A stretch of DNA of 11,929 bases from Saprospiraceae bacterium (GCA_015494245.1 WGBN01000174.1:1-11929); one strand, 5' to 3'. Shown: positions 1 through 7,360, counted from the first letter of the stretch. Made by a program: numbers and translations. The notes: a model not told the origin generated them from the letters alone.

Positions 1-1344
1 GTATTCATAGGCTCCGATATCGGGCAGAGGGCCACCGTCAGCACGCAGGTTTCCATCCAGGTCATCCGCAGGCGCAAAAGCTGTATCGGCAGCATCAATC
101 AAATTCGAATTTTCCAACAAGTGAAAATCAAAATTGGCATAATCCACAAAATTAGATTGATAAGACGCTTCAGAAGACAAAAGACTGTTGTTCCCTGCCA
201 GTGTAGCGCCATTTAATTGCAGCGTATTTGTAACATTGTTTTTTACCACACAACCGGTGCTCACCGTGCCGTTCAGGTCTTCGATTCTTATCCAGGCCGG
301 ACCGGGCGTAGCTTCCGGTGTAGGGTCCAAAACAGTGTTGTTTACAATCAGGCAATTGTGGGCGCCGTAAAAAGCAATGCCGTGCCAATGGTCCACGACA
401 ATGAGGTTGTTTTCGACAATCCAGTTGTTGTAAAAGCCATCGAAACAACCGATACCTTGCAAGTATCCCAGCAGAGGTTGTTCGGGGTCTTCGTAATTCA
501 AGATAATATTTCTTCTCACAATGTTGTTATCCACCACGAGGCCATTGGTAGTAAAAGACTGGATGCCATCGTCGTGATTGTCATCTACTTTATAACAATT
601 CTTTATCACATTAGCTTCGACAATGTCGAAAGAGCCTCCAATTCGGATACCATCCGCTGAAAAATTTTCAATGACATTACCCTCTGCCTGGATGTAATCT
701 CCACTCATAACAATACCGAAACTCACATTAGAAAGCAGATTGTTTACAGCGCTGACGGAATCTCCTTTGATGTAAATTCCATCGCTCACTTGGTTCACCC
801 AGGCTTCGGCCGTCGTCCAGGGTTCTTGCGCGCTATAGATATGGCAGTTGCTAATCTCAATTTCGCTGACAGGCCCTTGCCAGGAGTGAGACTCCAAAAA
901 CACGAGTTTATTGTTAATATAAACATCGTAAGGCTCAGAGCTCACCGTCAAACCTTCAAAGCGCCATTTCTTTCCCGCCTGCAAATGGATGCTTTTCAAA
1001 ACAGCTTCTTCTCCCTCTGCAGCCATCACAGTGATGGGGGCCTCATTGATGTAATTCACCAAAAACAACTCTCCGTGCAAGCCACCAAACAACAACAAGG
1101 TATCTCCGGCTTTTACCGGTGCGCCTTGATTTTTGGGCTGCAGTTGCGGGTTGTCCGGGTCATAGGGCAGCACATACGATTGGCTTTCGATCAAATTGGC
1201 CGCCACGACGTACTCCAGCGTTCGCCACGGATTTCCGGCAGAACCATCGCCGTCATCGCTGCCGTTTTGCGGGTCTATGTAAAAAGTCGTCGCAAAAGTC
1301 GCATGGGCAAAACACAAAAAGAACAAGAATATCCACTTTTTCAT
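1..1344 (-). CDS. Secreted right-handed beta-helix repeat protein (3' end outside window)
   Basis: The frame is open from ATG at 1344 to the window edge, giving 448 residues with no stop. Residues 1-18 are a clear signal peptide (MKKWIFLFFLCFAHATFA). The mature start, with YIDPQNGSDDGDGSAGNPWRTL, is the typical opening of secreted parallel beta-helix proteins related to pectate lyases. Residues about 185-380 carry repeated N-x-[IVL]-[IVL] rungs such as NVIENF, NVIKNC, NNIVRRNIIL, IVENNLIVV and CLIVNNTVLD, with G-I turns (GIYI, GIVM, GIRI, GIQS), as in PbH1 repeats. The last visible residues (LPDIGAYEY) match the motif that usually closes this fold, so only a linker and a cell-surface sorting tail probably lie beyond the edge. 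It starts 27 bases after the serine hydrolase stop, so the two are probably co-transcribed. Such proteins bind or cleave polysaccharides outside the cell. No catalytic residues can be assigned, so enzyme activity is not claimed. Confidence 0.85.
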   Translation of the reverse strand, partial: MKKWIFLFFLCFAHATFATTFYIDPQNGSDDGDGSAGNPWRTLEYVVAANLIESQSYVLPYDPDNPQLQPKNQGAPVKAGDTLLLFGGLHGELFLVNYINEAPITVMAAEGEEAVLKSIHLQAGKKWRFEGLTVSSEPYDVYINNKLVFLESHSWQGPVSEIEISNCHIYSAQEPWTTAEAWVNQVSDGIYIKGDSVSAVNNLLSNVSFGIVMSGDYIQAEGNVIENFSADGIRIGGSFDIVEANVIKNCYKVDDNHDDGIQSFTTNGLVVDNNIVRRNIILNYEDPEQPLLGYLQGIGCFDGFYNNWIVENNLIVVDHWHGIAFYGAHNCLIVNNTVLDPTPEATPGPAWIRIEDLNGTVSTGCVVKNNVTNTLQLNGATLAGNNSLLSSEASYQSNFVDYANFDFHLLENSNLIDAADTAFAPADDLDGNLRADGGPLPDIGAYEY

Positions 1345-1371
1345 GCTGCCTTTTTTAAGCTACAAAATGAA

Positions 1372-2811
1372 CTACTGCAAGACCAATTTCTTCGACTGAA
1401 CAAATTTTCCTGCTTTGATGCTGCACAAATATATGCCTTTCGGCAAATGAGACAAGTCGAGGGACACCTCACGCTCTTCTGTAAATACGCGCATCACCTG
1501 CTCACCACATAAATTGCTTAGAACAATTTCCCGGGGCAGGTGCTCTTCTCCAAAAAAAGATATGTTGCAAACACCATTCGCAGGATTGGGGAATATGTGG
1601 CAAGTAGCGTCAGGTACTGTAACTTCACGATTGGCAAGCACACCACAGGCAGGATTGCCCACGCCCGAAGTGGAGAGGGTAAGGCCATAGTCATACAAGA
1701 GTTCAACAACTTCTGTGGCATAATTCTCGCCATTGGCAAAAACGGCTATGCCCATATCATTGTCCAGGTCAAAATACATCTCTGTGCTGATGCCGTATTC
1801 TCCTCCGCTATGTCCCCAGAGTTCAATCGGGCCGGAAGAGACTTGAAAAGGTTCTTTATAGAATTGCAGGCCCTGTGTGGGATCCAGAGAGGGCACCTGA
1901 GGGGTAAACATCTCATCGAGCGTAGAGGCGGAGAGCATTTGGCTGTTTTGCAAGACACCTCCCTGCAAGACAGCTATCATAAAATTCGCCATATCGCGCA
2001 CATTGGTGTGCAGCAGTCCATCGGGATAATCTGCAAAGCTGTAATGGTCAAGGGGTTCATATTGCCCCGCGTAATAATCGTGGGGATTGGCCAGCATGTT
2101 GAGGTTGGGATATTCTGCCAGGAACCAATGCGTGTTGCTCATGCACAGTGGTGCAAATATATTTTGCTCGCAGTAATCCGAAAAGGGCATGCCGGAGATG
2201 AGCTCTACCAGATACCCCTCCAGGGCAACAGCTATATTGGAGTATTCATAAACGCTGCCCGGCGGATGGTGCACAAAATTGTTGTTGGGGTTGTAATCCT
2301 GCCCTGTGGGTGAAAAATACCGCTCCATGCAATCGGCCAGGGTAATGAGGGGGTCGCCATTCCAGTTGTAATAGTTGTCGAGTGCATTGCCGTCTTTAAT
2401 AGAGGAAGTGTGCGTCAGCAACATCCGGAAAGTGATGGGCACATTTTCATAATTCGGAATTTCCACATCAAAAGGCATATAGTTGTTAATGTCCTCATCG
2501 AGTTCAAGCAATCCCTGCTCATAGAGCTGCATAATAGCAATACCTGTAAAGACCTTTGAAACAGAGGCAATCATTTGCGAGGTGGTATCGGTATAAGGCG
2601 TTTCCAAATCGGTATTGGCAAAGCCATAAGATTGCATCCAGACAATTTCACCATCTTTGACCACTACGGTAGAAAGGCCGGGCAAATGCCGCCCGCTCAT
2701 GACAGCCTGAATCTCAGCATCTATGGCTGCCGAAGGGTTTGGATTTTGCGCAAAAGCGCCCACCCACAAAAGGGCGAACAATAAAAAACAGAGTTGTTTC
2801 AAAGCAGCCAT
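1372..2811 (-). CDS. Secreted class-C beta-lactamase-fold serine hydrolase with T9SS sorting domain
   Basis: This 479-residue protein has three parts. Residues 1-21 are a signal peptide ending AFA-Q. Residues about 25-375 form a serine beta-lactamase/penicillin-binding fold. Residues 408-479 are a T9SS type A C-terminal sorting domain, starting PNPANG and ending KGIYLCSIKAGKFVQSKKLV. Catalytic motifs of the class C/esterase EstB group are visible: SVSK at 83-86 (nucleophile S83, K86), YSN at 190-192, and HSGG at 334-337 in place of the KTG box. LLTHTSS at 131-137 is also typical. The family includes D-aminopeptidases, esterases and peptidoglycan-acting enzymes; the substrate cannot be read from sequence, and drug resistance should not be assumed. 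The sorting domain predicts export across the outer membrane and attachment or release there. It is the first gene of a unit with the downstream beta-helix protein and has its own consensus promoter. The signal peptide supports this start; no Shine-Dalgarno sequence is seen. Confidence 0.9.
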   Translation of the reverse strand: MAALKQLCFLLFALLWVGAFAQNPNPSAAIDAEIQAVMSGRHLPGLSTVVVKDGEIVWMQSYGFANTDLETPYTDTTSQMIASVSKVFTGIAIMQLYEQGLLELDEDINNYMPFDVEIPNYENVPITFRMLLTHTSSIKDGNALDNYYNWNGDPLITLADCMERYFSPTGQDYNPNNNFVHHPPGSVYEYSNIAVALEGYLVELISGMPFSDYCEQNIFAPLCMSNTHWFLAEYPNLNMLANPHDYYAGQYEPLDHYSFADYPDGLLHTNVRDMANFMIAVLQGGVLQNSQMLSASTLDEMFTPQVPSLDPTQGLQFYKEPFQVSSGPIELWGHSGGEYGISTEMYFDLDNDMGIAVFANGENYATEVVELLYDYGLTLSTSGVGNPACGVLANREVTVPDATCHIFPNPANGVCNISFFGEEHLPREIVLSNLCGEQVMRVFTEEREVSLDLSHLPKGIYLCSIKAGKFVQSKKLVLQ

Positions 2812-2884
2812 AAGAGGTGAATTTCATTTTCGGGGTTTACATTTGCAGCTCACACCAAGCTTAAAACATTTGGCGAAAGCCAAA

Positions 2885-2916
2885 CAAAGATAGGCGATAA
2901 AAGGGAAAAACTCAAA
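2885..2916 (-). promoter_or_regulatory. Bacteroidota-type promoter of the serine hydrolase gene
   Basis: On the minus strand a -33 TTTG (2916-2913) is followed, after 20 bases, by a -7 box TATCTTTG (2892-2885). This is a full match to the Bacteroidota sigma-ABfr consensus TTTG-N19-21-TAnnTTTG. It would start transcription near 2877, giving a leader of about 65 bases before the ATG at 2811. The -33 element lies inside the weak hairpin that follows the upstream gene. Confidence 0.7.
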
Positions 2917-2925
2917 TTTGGAGTT
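2906..2925 (-). terminator. Weak candidate intrinsic terminator after the family 2 glycosyltransferase
   Basis: Just after, and touching, the stop codon of the glycosyltransferase, the minus strand reads AACTC, a 7-base loop, GAGTT, then more T residues before CCC. The stem is only 5 bp and AT-rich, so it would be inefficient. It overlaps the -33 box of the next promoter, so read-through into the hydrolase unit is possible. Confidence 0.3.
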
Positions 2926-3656
2926 CACTGTCCCAGGCCAAGGCCATATTTGAGGATGCAATAGATGGCCCTGAACCCGTCTTTGGCGCCGATTTTCTTG
3001 CCTTCTTCGTAGGTTCTGCCGTAGTAAGAGATGCCCACTTCGTAGATGCGGATGCCGGGGATGCGCGAGATTTTAATGGTAACCTCCGGCTCAAAGCCAA
3101 AGCGTTTTTCGCGAAGGTCAAGCTGTTTGAGATATTGGGCCTTGAAGAGCTTGTAGCAGGTCTCCATATCGGTCATGTTGAGGTTGGTTACCGCATTGCA
3201 GAGGGTCGTCAGGAATTTGTTGCCGATGCTGTGCCAAAAGAAGAGAATGCGGTGAGGTTTAGCCCCCATGAAGCGCGAGCCATACACCACATCGGCATGG
3301 CCTTCGAGCACGGGGCGCAGCAGCTCATTGTACTCCCTCGGGTCATATTCCATATCGGCGTCCTGGATGATGATGAATTCACCCGTAGCTTTTTCGATGC
3401 CGGTGTGCAGGGCGGCGCCTTTGCCCAGATTGATCTCGTGCTTGTAGTAGCGGATATCATGCCCGGGATGCTCCTCCATAAATTGAAGAATGATTTCCTC
3501 CGACCGGTCTTTGGAGCAGTCATTGACCAGGATGATTTGCTTTTCGACACCTGCCATCAGTTCCACCGAGCTGACGAGTTCCAGAATCTGCCGGATGGTT
3601 GCCTCCTCGTTATAAACGGGCATGATGATGGAGAGTTTGTTTTTTTCTTGTTGCAT
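2925..3656 (-). CDS. Glycosyltransferase family 2, polyprenyl-phosphate sugar synthase type
   Basis: This 243-residue protein has a GT-A fold like DPM1 and bacterial polyprenol-phosphate mannose/glucose synthases. Visible marks are the nucleotide-binding start SIIMPVYNEE (9-18), VNDCSKD (44-50), NLGKGAALHTGIEKATG (76-92), the metal-binding DAD in QDADMEYDP (D99, D101), VVYGSRF (123-129), and TDMETCYKLF (162-171) followed by RFGFEPEV. It has no C-terminal membrane segments, so it should act at the inner face of the membrane. The expected reaction is sugar transfer from a nucleotide sugar to undecaprenyl phosphate; the sugar is unknown. The ATG at 3656 is preferred because TAAGGA lies a few bases upstream; a GTG one codon earlier, sharing one base with the previous stop codon, is the alternative. 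The near-zero distance to the membrane protein upstream implies translational coupling and a joint function. Confidence 0.88.
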   Translation of the reverse strand: MQQEKNKLSIIMPVYNEEATIRQILELVSSVELMAGVEKQIILVNDCSKDRSEEIILQFMEEHPGHDIRYYKHEINLGKGAALHTGIEKATGEFIIIQDADMEYDPREYNELLRPVLEGHADVVYGSRFMGAKPHRILFFWHSIGNKFLTTLCNAVTNLNMTDMETCYKLFKAQYLKQLDLREKRFGFEPEVTIKISRIPGIRIYEVGISYYGRTYEEGKKIGAKDGFRAIYCILKYGLGLGQ

Positions 3657-3658
3657 CA

Positions 3659-5422
3659 CTATTCCTTAAAAGTTTGCAGTCGGAGCCCATAGATAAGTAC
3701 TTTTTTCGAGCTCCCTCCATTCCAAAAGAGGCATTCGACTCCATCGAAGGGCTCTTCCGGTTTTTTGACGTCCAGATAAAGTTCTTTTTTCTGGCCATCG
3801 TGCATAAATCGCTGCACCCGGATTTTCCGCTCTTTAACCACCTGATCAGCGCGTTTGAAGCGCAGGATAAACTGGGTCATTTTCCAGACATTCCATTCTT
3901 TATGCCCCAGTTGAAAGATGGCTGACGCCCTCACCCAATCATAATCTCCCTCCTCTGAGAGGGGAATGAAAACCGGTTCGCTCCGCTCTTTTTCAGCACT
4001 TAACTCCAAGGTGTCGCTTGTGTTTTCATAAACCAAATGCAAATCGCGTGCCTCGCCTTCGTACAGTTCATTGGTATCCAAGAGCTTGAAATATTCTGTG
4101 TTTTTTGAGAGACGCCCAATGGTTTTCCAGTAGTAAGCTCGCGTCATCTGGCCCACTTTAAGCATCCCGCCCTTATGTGCCTGGTGGGTAAACCACAAAT
4201 TTACATAAGTAAAGAGCAAAAAGAGTACAGTAGCCGCAAACTTCAACAGTTTACCCCCATTCAAGACCCAATCAAAAAAGGCTGCCAGAGGAAAAGCCAA
4301 AACGGGATAGGCCTGCACCATCGTCCGCTGCCCGAGAGAGCCGCCATACCACCAAATATCCCAGGCAAATGCGATGTAAATAAAGAGCACAGAAAACAGC
4401 GCTGTAACGCCAAACAACTTCTTATCTTTTTTCCATAAAATCAAAAATCCGAGCAGGGAAAACAGCATCATGGGCGAGTACATCAACCAACCGCTTTTAT
4501 AGCTGAAAAGGCCGTTTGCTATGTGCGGATGCAGCCAGCTAAACCCCTGATCCTGATAGGAATACACAATCCAATCTCCCGTAGCATATTTCCAGTAAAA
4601 AAGCTGTAAAGAGCCTGTGAGCAAGGTCGCCAAAGCTGCCAACATCAACATACCCGCATGCTCTTTCCAAAAGCGAAAACGTTGTACAACAGCGCTTCTA
4701 TCAAACACATTCAACCCCCACAAAAGAGGTATGATAGCCGATAGAATTTCTGTCGGACGCGTAAGCGCTGCCAGTCCGGCAAGCAGTCCAACGCCCAAGG
4801 CCTTACCCCACGAAGGATTGCTGTAAAACTTCATACTCAACCAAATCAACAAAGTGTAAACAGCGAACAACCCATTATGCGTCATGGCCCCGTCTATGGC
4901 TGTGTAATTCAAATAATTCGTTCCCAACACAAGGGCTGCCAGCGTCAAGCTCACCACTCCGTCTTTGAAGTAAACCAGCAATATTTTGCGCAGAAAAAAC
5001 AGCCCCAAAAAAGTCACCAAAAGGCTGCCAACAGAAATCATAAACTGATAGGGAAAGGAAAAGCCATCGGCCTCATACTTCGGCGAAAGGGTGGCCCAGG
5101 CGTGAGCCACAAAAAAGAAAGGAGCATACTGAATCGCCTGCCCAAGCGAGTATTTCATCACGAAATTCCCCGACTTCTCATGCCTGAAAGCCTGCTGGAA
5201 ATCAGGCGTAGGCCGGTATTTCTGCAAGATGCTGTCACGAAAGTTGCACTGCTTCAAATCGCCGTAAATGAACAGAGCCGGCAGGTACATGTAATAACCC
5301 GACACATCCCAGGCCAAAGTAGCCTCCGTGCCCCCCTTTGCCCAACGCGGATAATAGAGGAAATGCGTCAGCAGGATGAGGAGGTAGAGCAGGTAGAGGG
5401 TATGGGTGGATTTGAGTTGCAT
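3659..5422 (-). CDS. Multi-pass membrane protein, probable GT-C type glycosyltransferase
   Basis: I recognise no named family with certainty. The 587-residue protein has roughly ten hydrophobic segments between residues 8 and 412 and a soluble C-terminal part of about 175 residues, rich in beta-like stretches. Three features recall GT-C enzymes that use lipid-linked sugars: acidic residues in the first external loop after TM1 (E33 and D39 in GGTEATLAWDVSGYY), an LTRPTE motif (R222-P223-T224) at a membrane border, and a large terminal soluble domain. The next gene encodes a polyprenyl-phosphate sugar synthase, which could supply the donor; that is a common pairing. The ATG at 5422 is chosen because TM1 follows at once. 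An extension to 5518 would add a low-complexity Pro/Lys/Asn stretch encoded by C-rich intergenic DNA. The acceptor is unknown. An alternative is an uncharacterised transport or envelope protein. Confidence 0.7.
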   Translation of the reverse strand: MQLKSTHTLYLLYLLILLTHFLYYPRWAKGGTEATLAWDVSGYYMYLPALFIYGDLKQCNFRDSILQKYRPTPDFQQAFRHEKSGNFVMKYSLGQAIQYAPFFFVAHAWATLSPKYEADGFSFPYQFMISVGSLLVTFLGLFFLRKILLVYFKDGVVSLTLAALVLGTNYLNYTAIDGAMTHNGLFAVYTLLIWLSMKFYSNPSWGKALGVGLLAGLAALTRPTEILSAIIPLLWGLNVFDRSAVVQRFRFWKEHAGMLMLAALATLLTGSLQLFYWKYATGDWIVYSYQDQGFSWLHPHIANGLFSYKSGWLMYSPMMLFSLLGFLILWKKDKKLFGVTALFSVLFIYIAFAWDIWWYGGSLGQRTMVQAYPVLAFPLAAFFDWVLNGGKLLKFAATVLFLLFTYVNLWFTHQAHKGGMLKVGQMTRAYYWKTIGRLSKNTEYFKLLDTNELYEGEARDLHLVYENTSDTLELSAEKERSEPVFIPLSEEGDYDWVRASAIFQLGHKEWNVWKMTQFILRFKRADQVVKERKIRVQRFMHDGQKKELYLDVKKPEEPFDGVECLFWNGGSSKKVLIYGLRLQTFKE

Positions 5423-5451
5423 TTGAGGTGTTTTGAAGGGGTTTTTCGGGA

Positions 5452-5459
5452 TAAAGATA
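5452..5459 (-). promoter_or_regulatory. Possible -7 box for the glycosyltransferase operon
   Basis: The minus strand reads TATCTTTA, one base off TAnnTTTG, about 30 bases before the ATG at 5422. No TTG/TTTG lies at the expected distance upstream, so this is only a partial match. If real, it supports the 5422 start because the longer open frame would begin upstream of the transcript. Confidence 0.3.
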
Positions 5460-5512
5460 GGGGGATTTTTGGGATTGGGGCGGGGCGTTTTTGTTTTAGC
5501 ATTGTTCACTAC

Positions 5513-5527
5513 AGACATGACATGTCT
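5513..5527. promoter_or_regulatory. 15-bp palindrome, possible operator
   Basis: The sequence AGACATG-A-CATGTCT is a perfect 7-bp inverted repeat around a single central base. It lies in the divergent intergenic region, about 45 bases upstream of the comM -33 box, and shares its last three bases with the next inverted repeat. Its size and symmetry suit a dimeric regulator, but no regulator gene lies nearby in the window. Confidence 0.35.
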
Positions 5528-5544
5528 CGCGCGCGCACGCGAGA
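5525..5544. repeat. GC-rich inverted repeat (7-bp arms, 6-base loop)
   Basis: TCTCGCG and CGCGAGA flank the spacer CGCGCA. No T-run follows on either strand, so it is not an intrinsic terminator. Its position directly beside the AGACATG palindrome, in DNA that is otherwise C- and A-rich and unstructured, suggests a regulatory or protein-binding role. Confidence 0.4.
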
Positions 5545-5572
5545 GCCCCCCTCAAAAAAATCCCAAAATCCC

Positions 5573-5602
5573 TTGCTTTTTCAAAAAACTCCCTTATCTT
5601 TG
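5573..5602 (+). promoter_or_regulatory. Bacteroidota-type promoter upstream of comM
   Basis: A TTG (5573-5575, in context CCTTGC) is followed after 19 bases by TATCTTTG (5595-5602), an exact match to TAnnTTTG. Transcription should start near 5608-5610, leaving a leader of about 160 bases before the comM ATG at 5772. This is the strongest promoter signal in the window. Confidence 0.75.
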
Positions 5603-5608
5603 CAGCGC

Positions 5609-5771
5609 GAACATCCTTGGTGAAAGGCAATTTTGCCTTCCTGCCACCTCCTCTCCAAAACAAATACACGAACACTTGTGCTCAAGGGAGCAGCCCATGC
5701 TGTGTAGCAGCATGGCGGCTCCGATGTATTCATCCGGGCAGCTGGAAGTTGCCCACAAACGTGTTTGTGTC
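5609..5771 (+). ncRNA. Structured 5' leader of comM or independent small RNA (unidentified)
   Basis: The stretch between the predicted transcription start and the comM start codon holds four inverted repeats. The first is AAGGCAA/TTGCCTT at 5624-5639. The second is CCATGCTG/CAGCATGG around TGTAG at 5695-5715, extended by GGAGC (5687-5691) pairing with GCTCC (5718-5722). The third is GGGCAGCT/AGTTGCCC around GGA at 5736-5754, with one G-T pair. The fourth is CACAAAC/GTTTGTG at 5754-5769. TGCTC (5679-5683) can pair with GAGCA (5688-5692), which excludes the base of the second hairpin, so two alternative folds exist. No T-run terminator is seen. I cannot match it to 6S, SRP, tmRNA or a known riboswitch. 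It may be a cis-acting leader rather than a separate RNA. Confidence 0.45.
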
Positions 5772-7355
5772 ATGTTAGTAAAAACCAATGCAGGGGCTGT
5801 ACAAGGCGTAACCGCCCGCCCCATTGTCGTCGAAGTGAACGTTCGGGGGGCTGTCTCCCACGACCGGCAGGCGTATTGCATGGTCGGGCTGCCCGACAAT
5901 GCCGTCCGCGAAGGGTTTCAGCGGATTGGGGCTGCCATCACCACACTGGGGTATGCCATGCAAAGACGCTACACCGTCGTCAACCTCGCGCCGGCGGACT
6001 TGCGGAAGGAGGGCTCTGCCTACGACCTGCCCATCGCCGTAGGCATGCTCGCCGCCTCGGGGCAAATCGAAATCAAAGGCCGGCTGCAAGACTACATGCT
6101 CATGGGCGAACTGGCCTTAGACGGCATGCTCCGTCCCATCAAAGGCGCCCTTCCCATTGCCAGCCTCGCCACGCAAATGGGCATCAAAGGGCTGTTCATC
6201 CCCCGCGAAAATGCGCGGGAAGCGGCCATCGTCGGAGGTAAGCTCAAGGTCTATGGAATCACCAACCTGCGCGAAGCCGTGGACCATCTCACCGGCACGA
6301 AACCCCTCCAAGCCATCGAAGTGAATGCCGAAGAGGAGTTTTTGCGGCAACGTCATCACCACCAGGTGGACTTCTCCGACGTCAAGGGGCAGGAGAACAT
6401 CAAGAGGGCTTTGGAAATCGCCGCTGCAGGGGGGCACAACGCCATTCTCATCGGACCTCCCGGTGCAGGCAAAACCATGCTGGCCCGCCGCCTGCCCACC
6501 ATCCTGCCACCCCTCACCTTCGACGAGGCCATGGAGACCACCAAAATCCACTCCGTGGCAGGCAGGCTGCCCAAGAACAAAGCGCTGATCACCAACCGCC
6601 CCTTCCGGGCACCGCATCACACCATCAGCGATGTGGCCATGGTAGGCGGCGGCTCCAACCCCATGCCCGGAGAAATTTCCCTGGCCCACAACGGCGTGCT
6701 CTTCCTCGACGAATTGCCCGAATTTCGCCGCAGCGTGCTGGAAGTACTCCGCCAGCCCATGGAAGAGCTGAAAGTAACCATCTCCCGCGCCCGTATCTCG
6801 GTGGATTACCCTGCCAACTTCATGCTGCTGGCCTCCATGAACCCCTGCCCCTGCGGCTTCTACAACCATCCCGAAAAGAGCTGCGTCTGCGGCACCAACG
6901 CCGTAAAAAAATACCTCAACCGCATCTCCGGCCCTCTGATGGACCGCATTGATTTGCACATCGAAGTAACTCCCGTCAGCTACGAGGAGTTGTCCGACGA
7001 AAACATCCGGACGGAGAAGAGCGAAGAGGTATTGCAACGCGTCATCAAAGCCCGCAGCATCCAGGCTCAACGCTTCAAAGACGCCCCCGGCATCTACAGC
7101 AATTCCCAAATGTCCGGGCGCATGGTGCGCGAAGTCTGCGCCTTAGACAGTGCCTGTAAAGAGACCCTCAAGCGCTCCATGGAAAAGCTCAAGCTCTCGG
7201 CCCGCGCTTACGACCGCATCCTCAAAGTCGCCCGCACCATCGCCGACCTCGAGGCCTCGCCCAACATTCAGCTCCATCATTTGGCGGAAGCCATACACTG
7301 CCGAAATCTCGACAGGGCAGAATGGGCCGGCGCCGGAGCCGAAATACTGACGTAA
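5772..7355 (+). CDS. comM: ComM/YifB family AAA+ ATPase (Mg-chelatase-like)
   Basis: This 527-residue protein matches ComM, a hexameric helicase that drives branch migration when incoming single-stranded DNA is integrated during natural transformation. Residues about 1-140 form the ChlI-like N-terminal domain, with MVGLPDNAVRE, NLAPADLRKEGSAYDLPIA and MGELALDG. The AAA+ core has Walker A GPPGAGKT (228-235), Walker B VLFLDE (309-314) and the probable arginine finger in GPLMDRIDLH (R392). A four-cysteine set, C359/C361 (NPCPCG) and C371/C373 (SCVC), probably binds zinc, as in many bacterial homologues but not E. coli. The Mg-chelatase C-terminal domain ends near residue 510. The start MLVKT is typical of Bacteroidota. 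In-frame ATGs at 5697, 5712 and 5724 lie inside leader hairpins and are unlikely starts, although AAGGGAG at 5684-5690 is a good Shine-Dalgarno match for 5697. Confidence 0.93.
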   Translation: MLVKTNAGAVQGVTARPIVVEVNVRGAVSHDRQAYCMVGLPDNAVREGFQRIGAAITTLGYAMQRRYTVVNLAPADLRKEGSAYDLPIAVGMLAASGQIEIKGRLQDYMLMGELALDGMLRPIKGALPIASLATQMGIKGLFIPRENAREAAIVGGKLKVYGITNLREAVDHLTGTKPLQAIEVNAEEEFLRQRHHHQVDFSDVKGQENIKRALEIAAAGGHNAILIGPPGAGKTMLARRLPTILPPLTFDEAMETTKIHSVAGRLPKNKALITNRPFRAPHHTISDVAMVGGGSNPMPGEISLAHNGVLFLDELPEFRRSVLEVLRQPMEELKVTISRARISVDYPANFMLLASMNPCPCGFYNHPEKSCVCGTNAVKKYLNRISGPLMDRIDLHIEVTPVSYEELSDENIRTEKSEEVLQRVIKARSIQAQRFKDAPGIYSNSQMSGRMVREVCALDSACKETLKRSMEKLKLSARAYDRILKVARTIADLEASPNIQLHHLAEAIHCRNLDRAEWAGAGAEILT

Positions 7356-7360
7356 ATTTG
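7353..7360 (+). promoter_or_regulatory. Possible -7 box upstream of mnmG
   Basis: TAAATTTG fits TAnnTTTG and begins on the TAA stop codon of comM. No TTG lies 19-21 bases upstream, so it is only a half promoter. Expression of mnmG could equally depend on read-through from comM. The box is part of the left arm of the inverted repeat. Confidence 0.3.

Noticed and set aside
790..2313. Plus-strand open frames at 790-1512 and 1540-2313
   Set aside because: They lie opposite the beta-helix and serine hydrolase genes, which have signal peptides, motifs and a promoter. The plus-strand products show no domain.
1372..2811. Antibiotic-resistance beta-lactamase
   Set aside because: The SxxK/YxN/HSG set and the T9SS tail fit the broad esterase/peptidase branch of the family; nothing indicates a true AmpC-type enzyme.
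5423..5518. N-terminal extension of the membrane protein to an ATG at 5518
   Set aside because: The extension is a low-complexity Pro/Lys/Asn stretch from C-rich spacer DNA; TM1 follows directly after the ATG at 5422.
5433..5771. Upstream extension of the comM frame starting at 5433
   Set aside because: The frame is open, but the predicted promoter lies at 5573-5602, the added 113 residues are unlike ComM, and the DNA is hairpin-rich. Homologues start at MLVKT.
5603..5771. 6S RNA, SRP RNA or tmRNA as identity of the comM leader
   Set aside because: The fold is a row of separate hairpins, not one long rod with a central bubble (6S). The SRP tip with GGAA and AGCAG in the right order is absent, and no tag-peptide frame or tRNA-like ends are seen.
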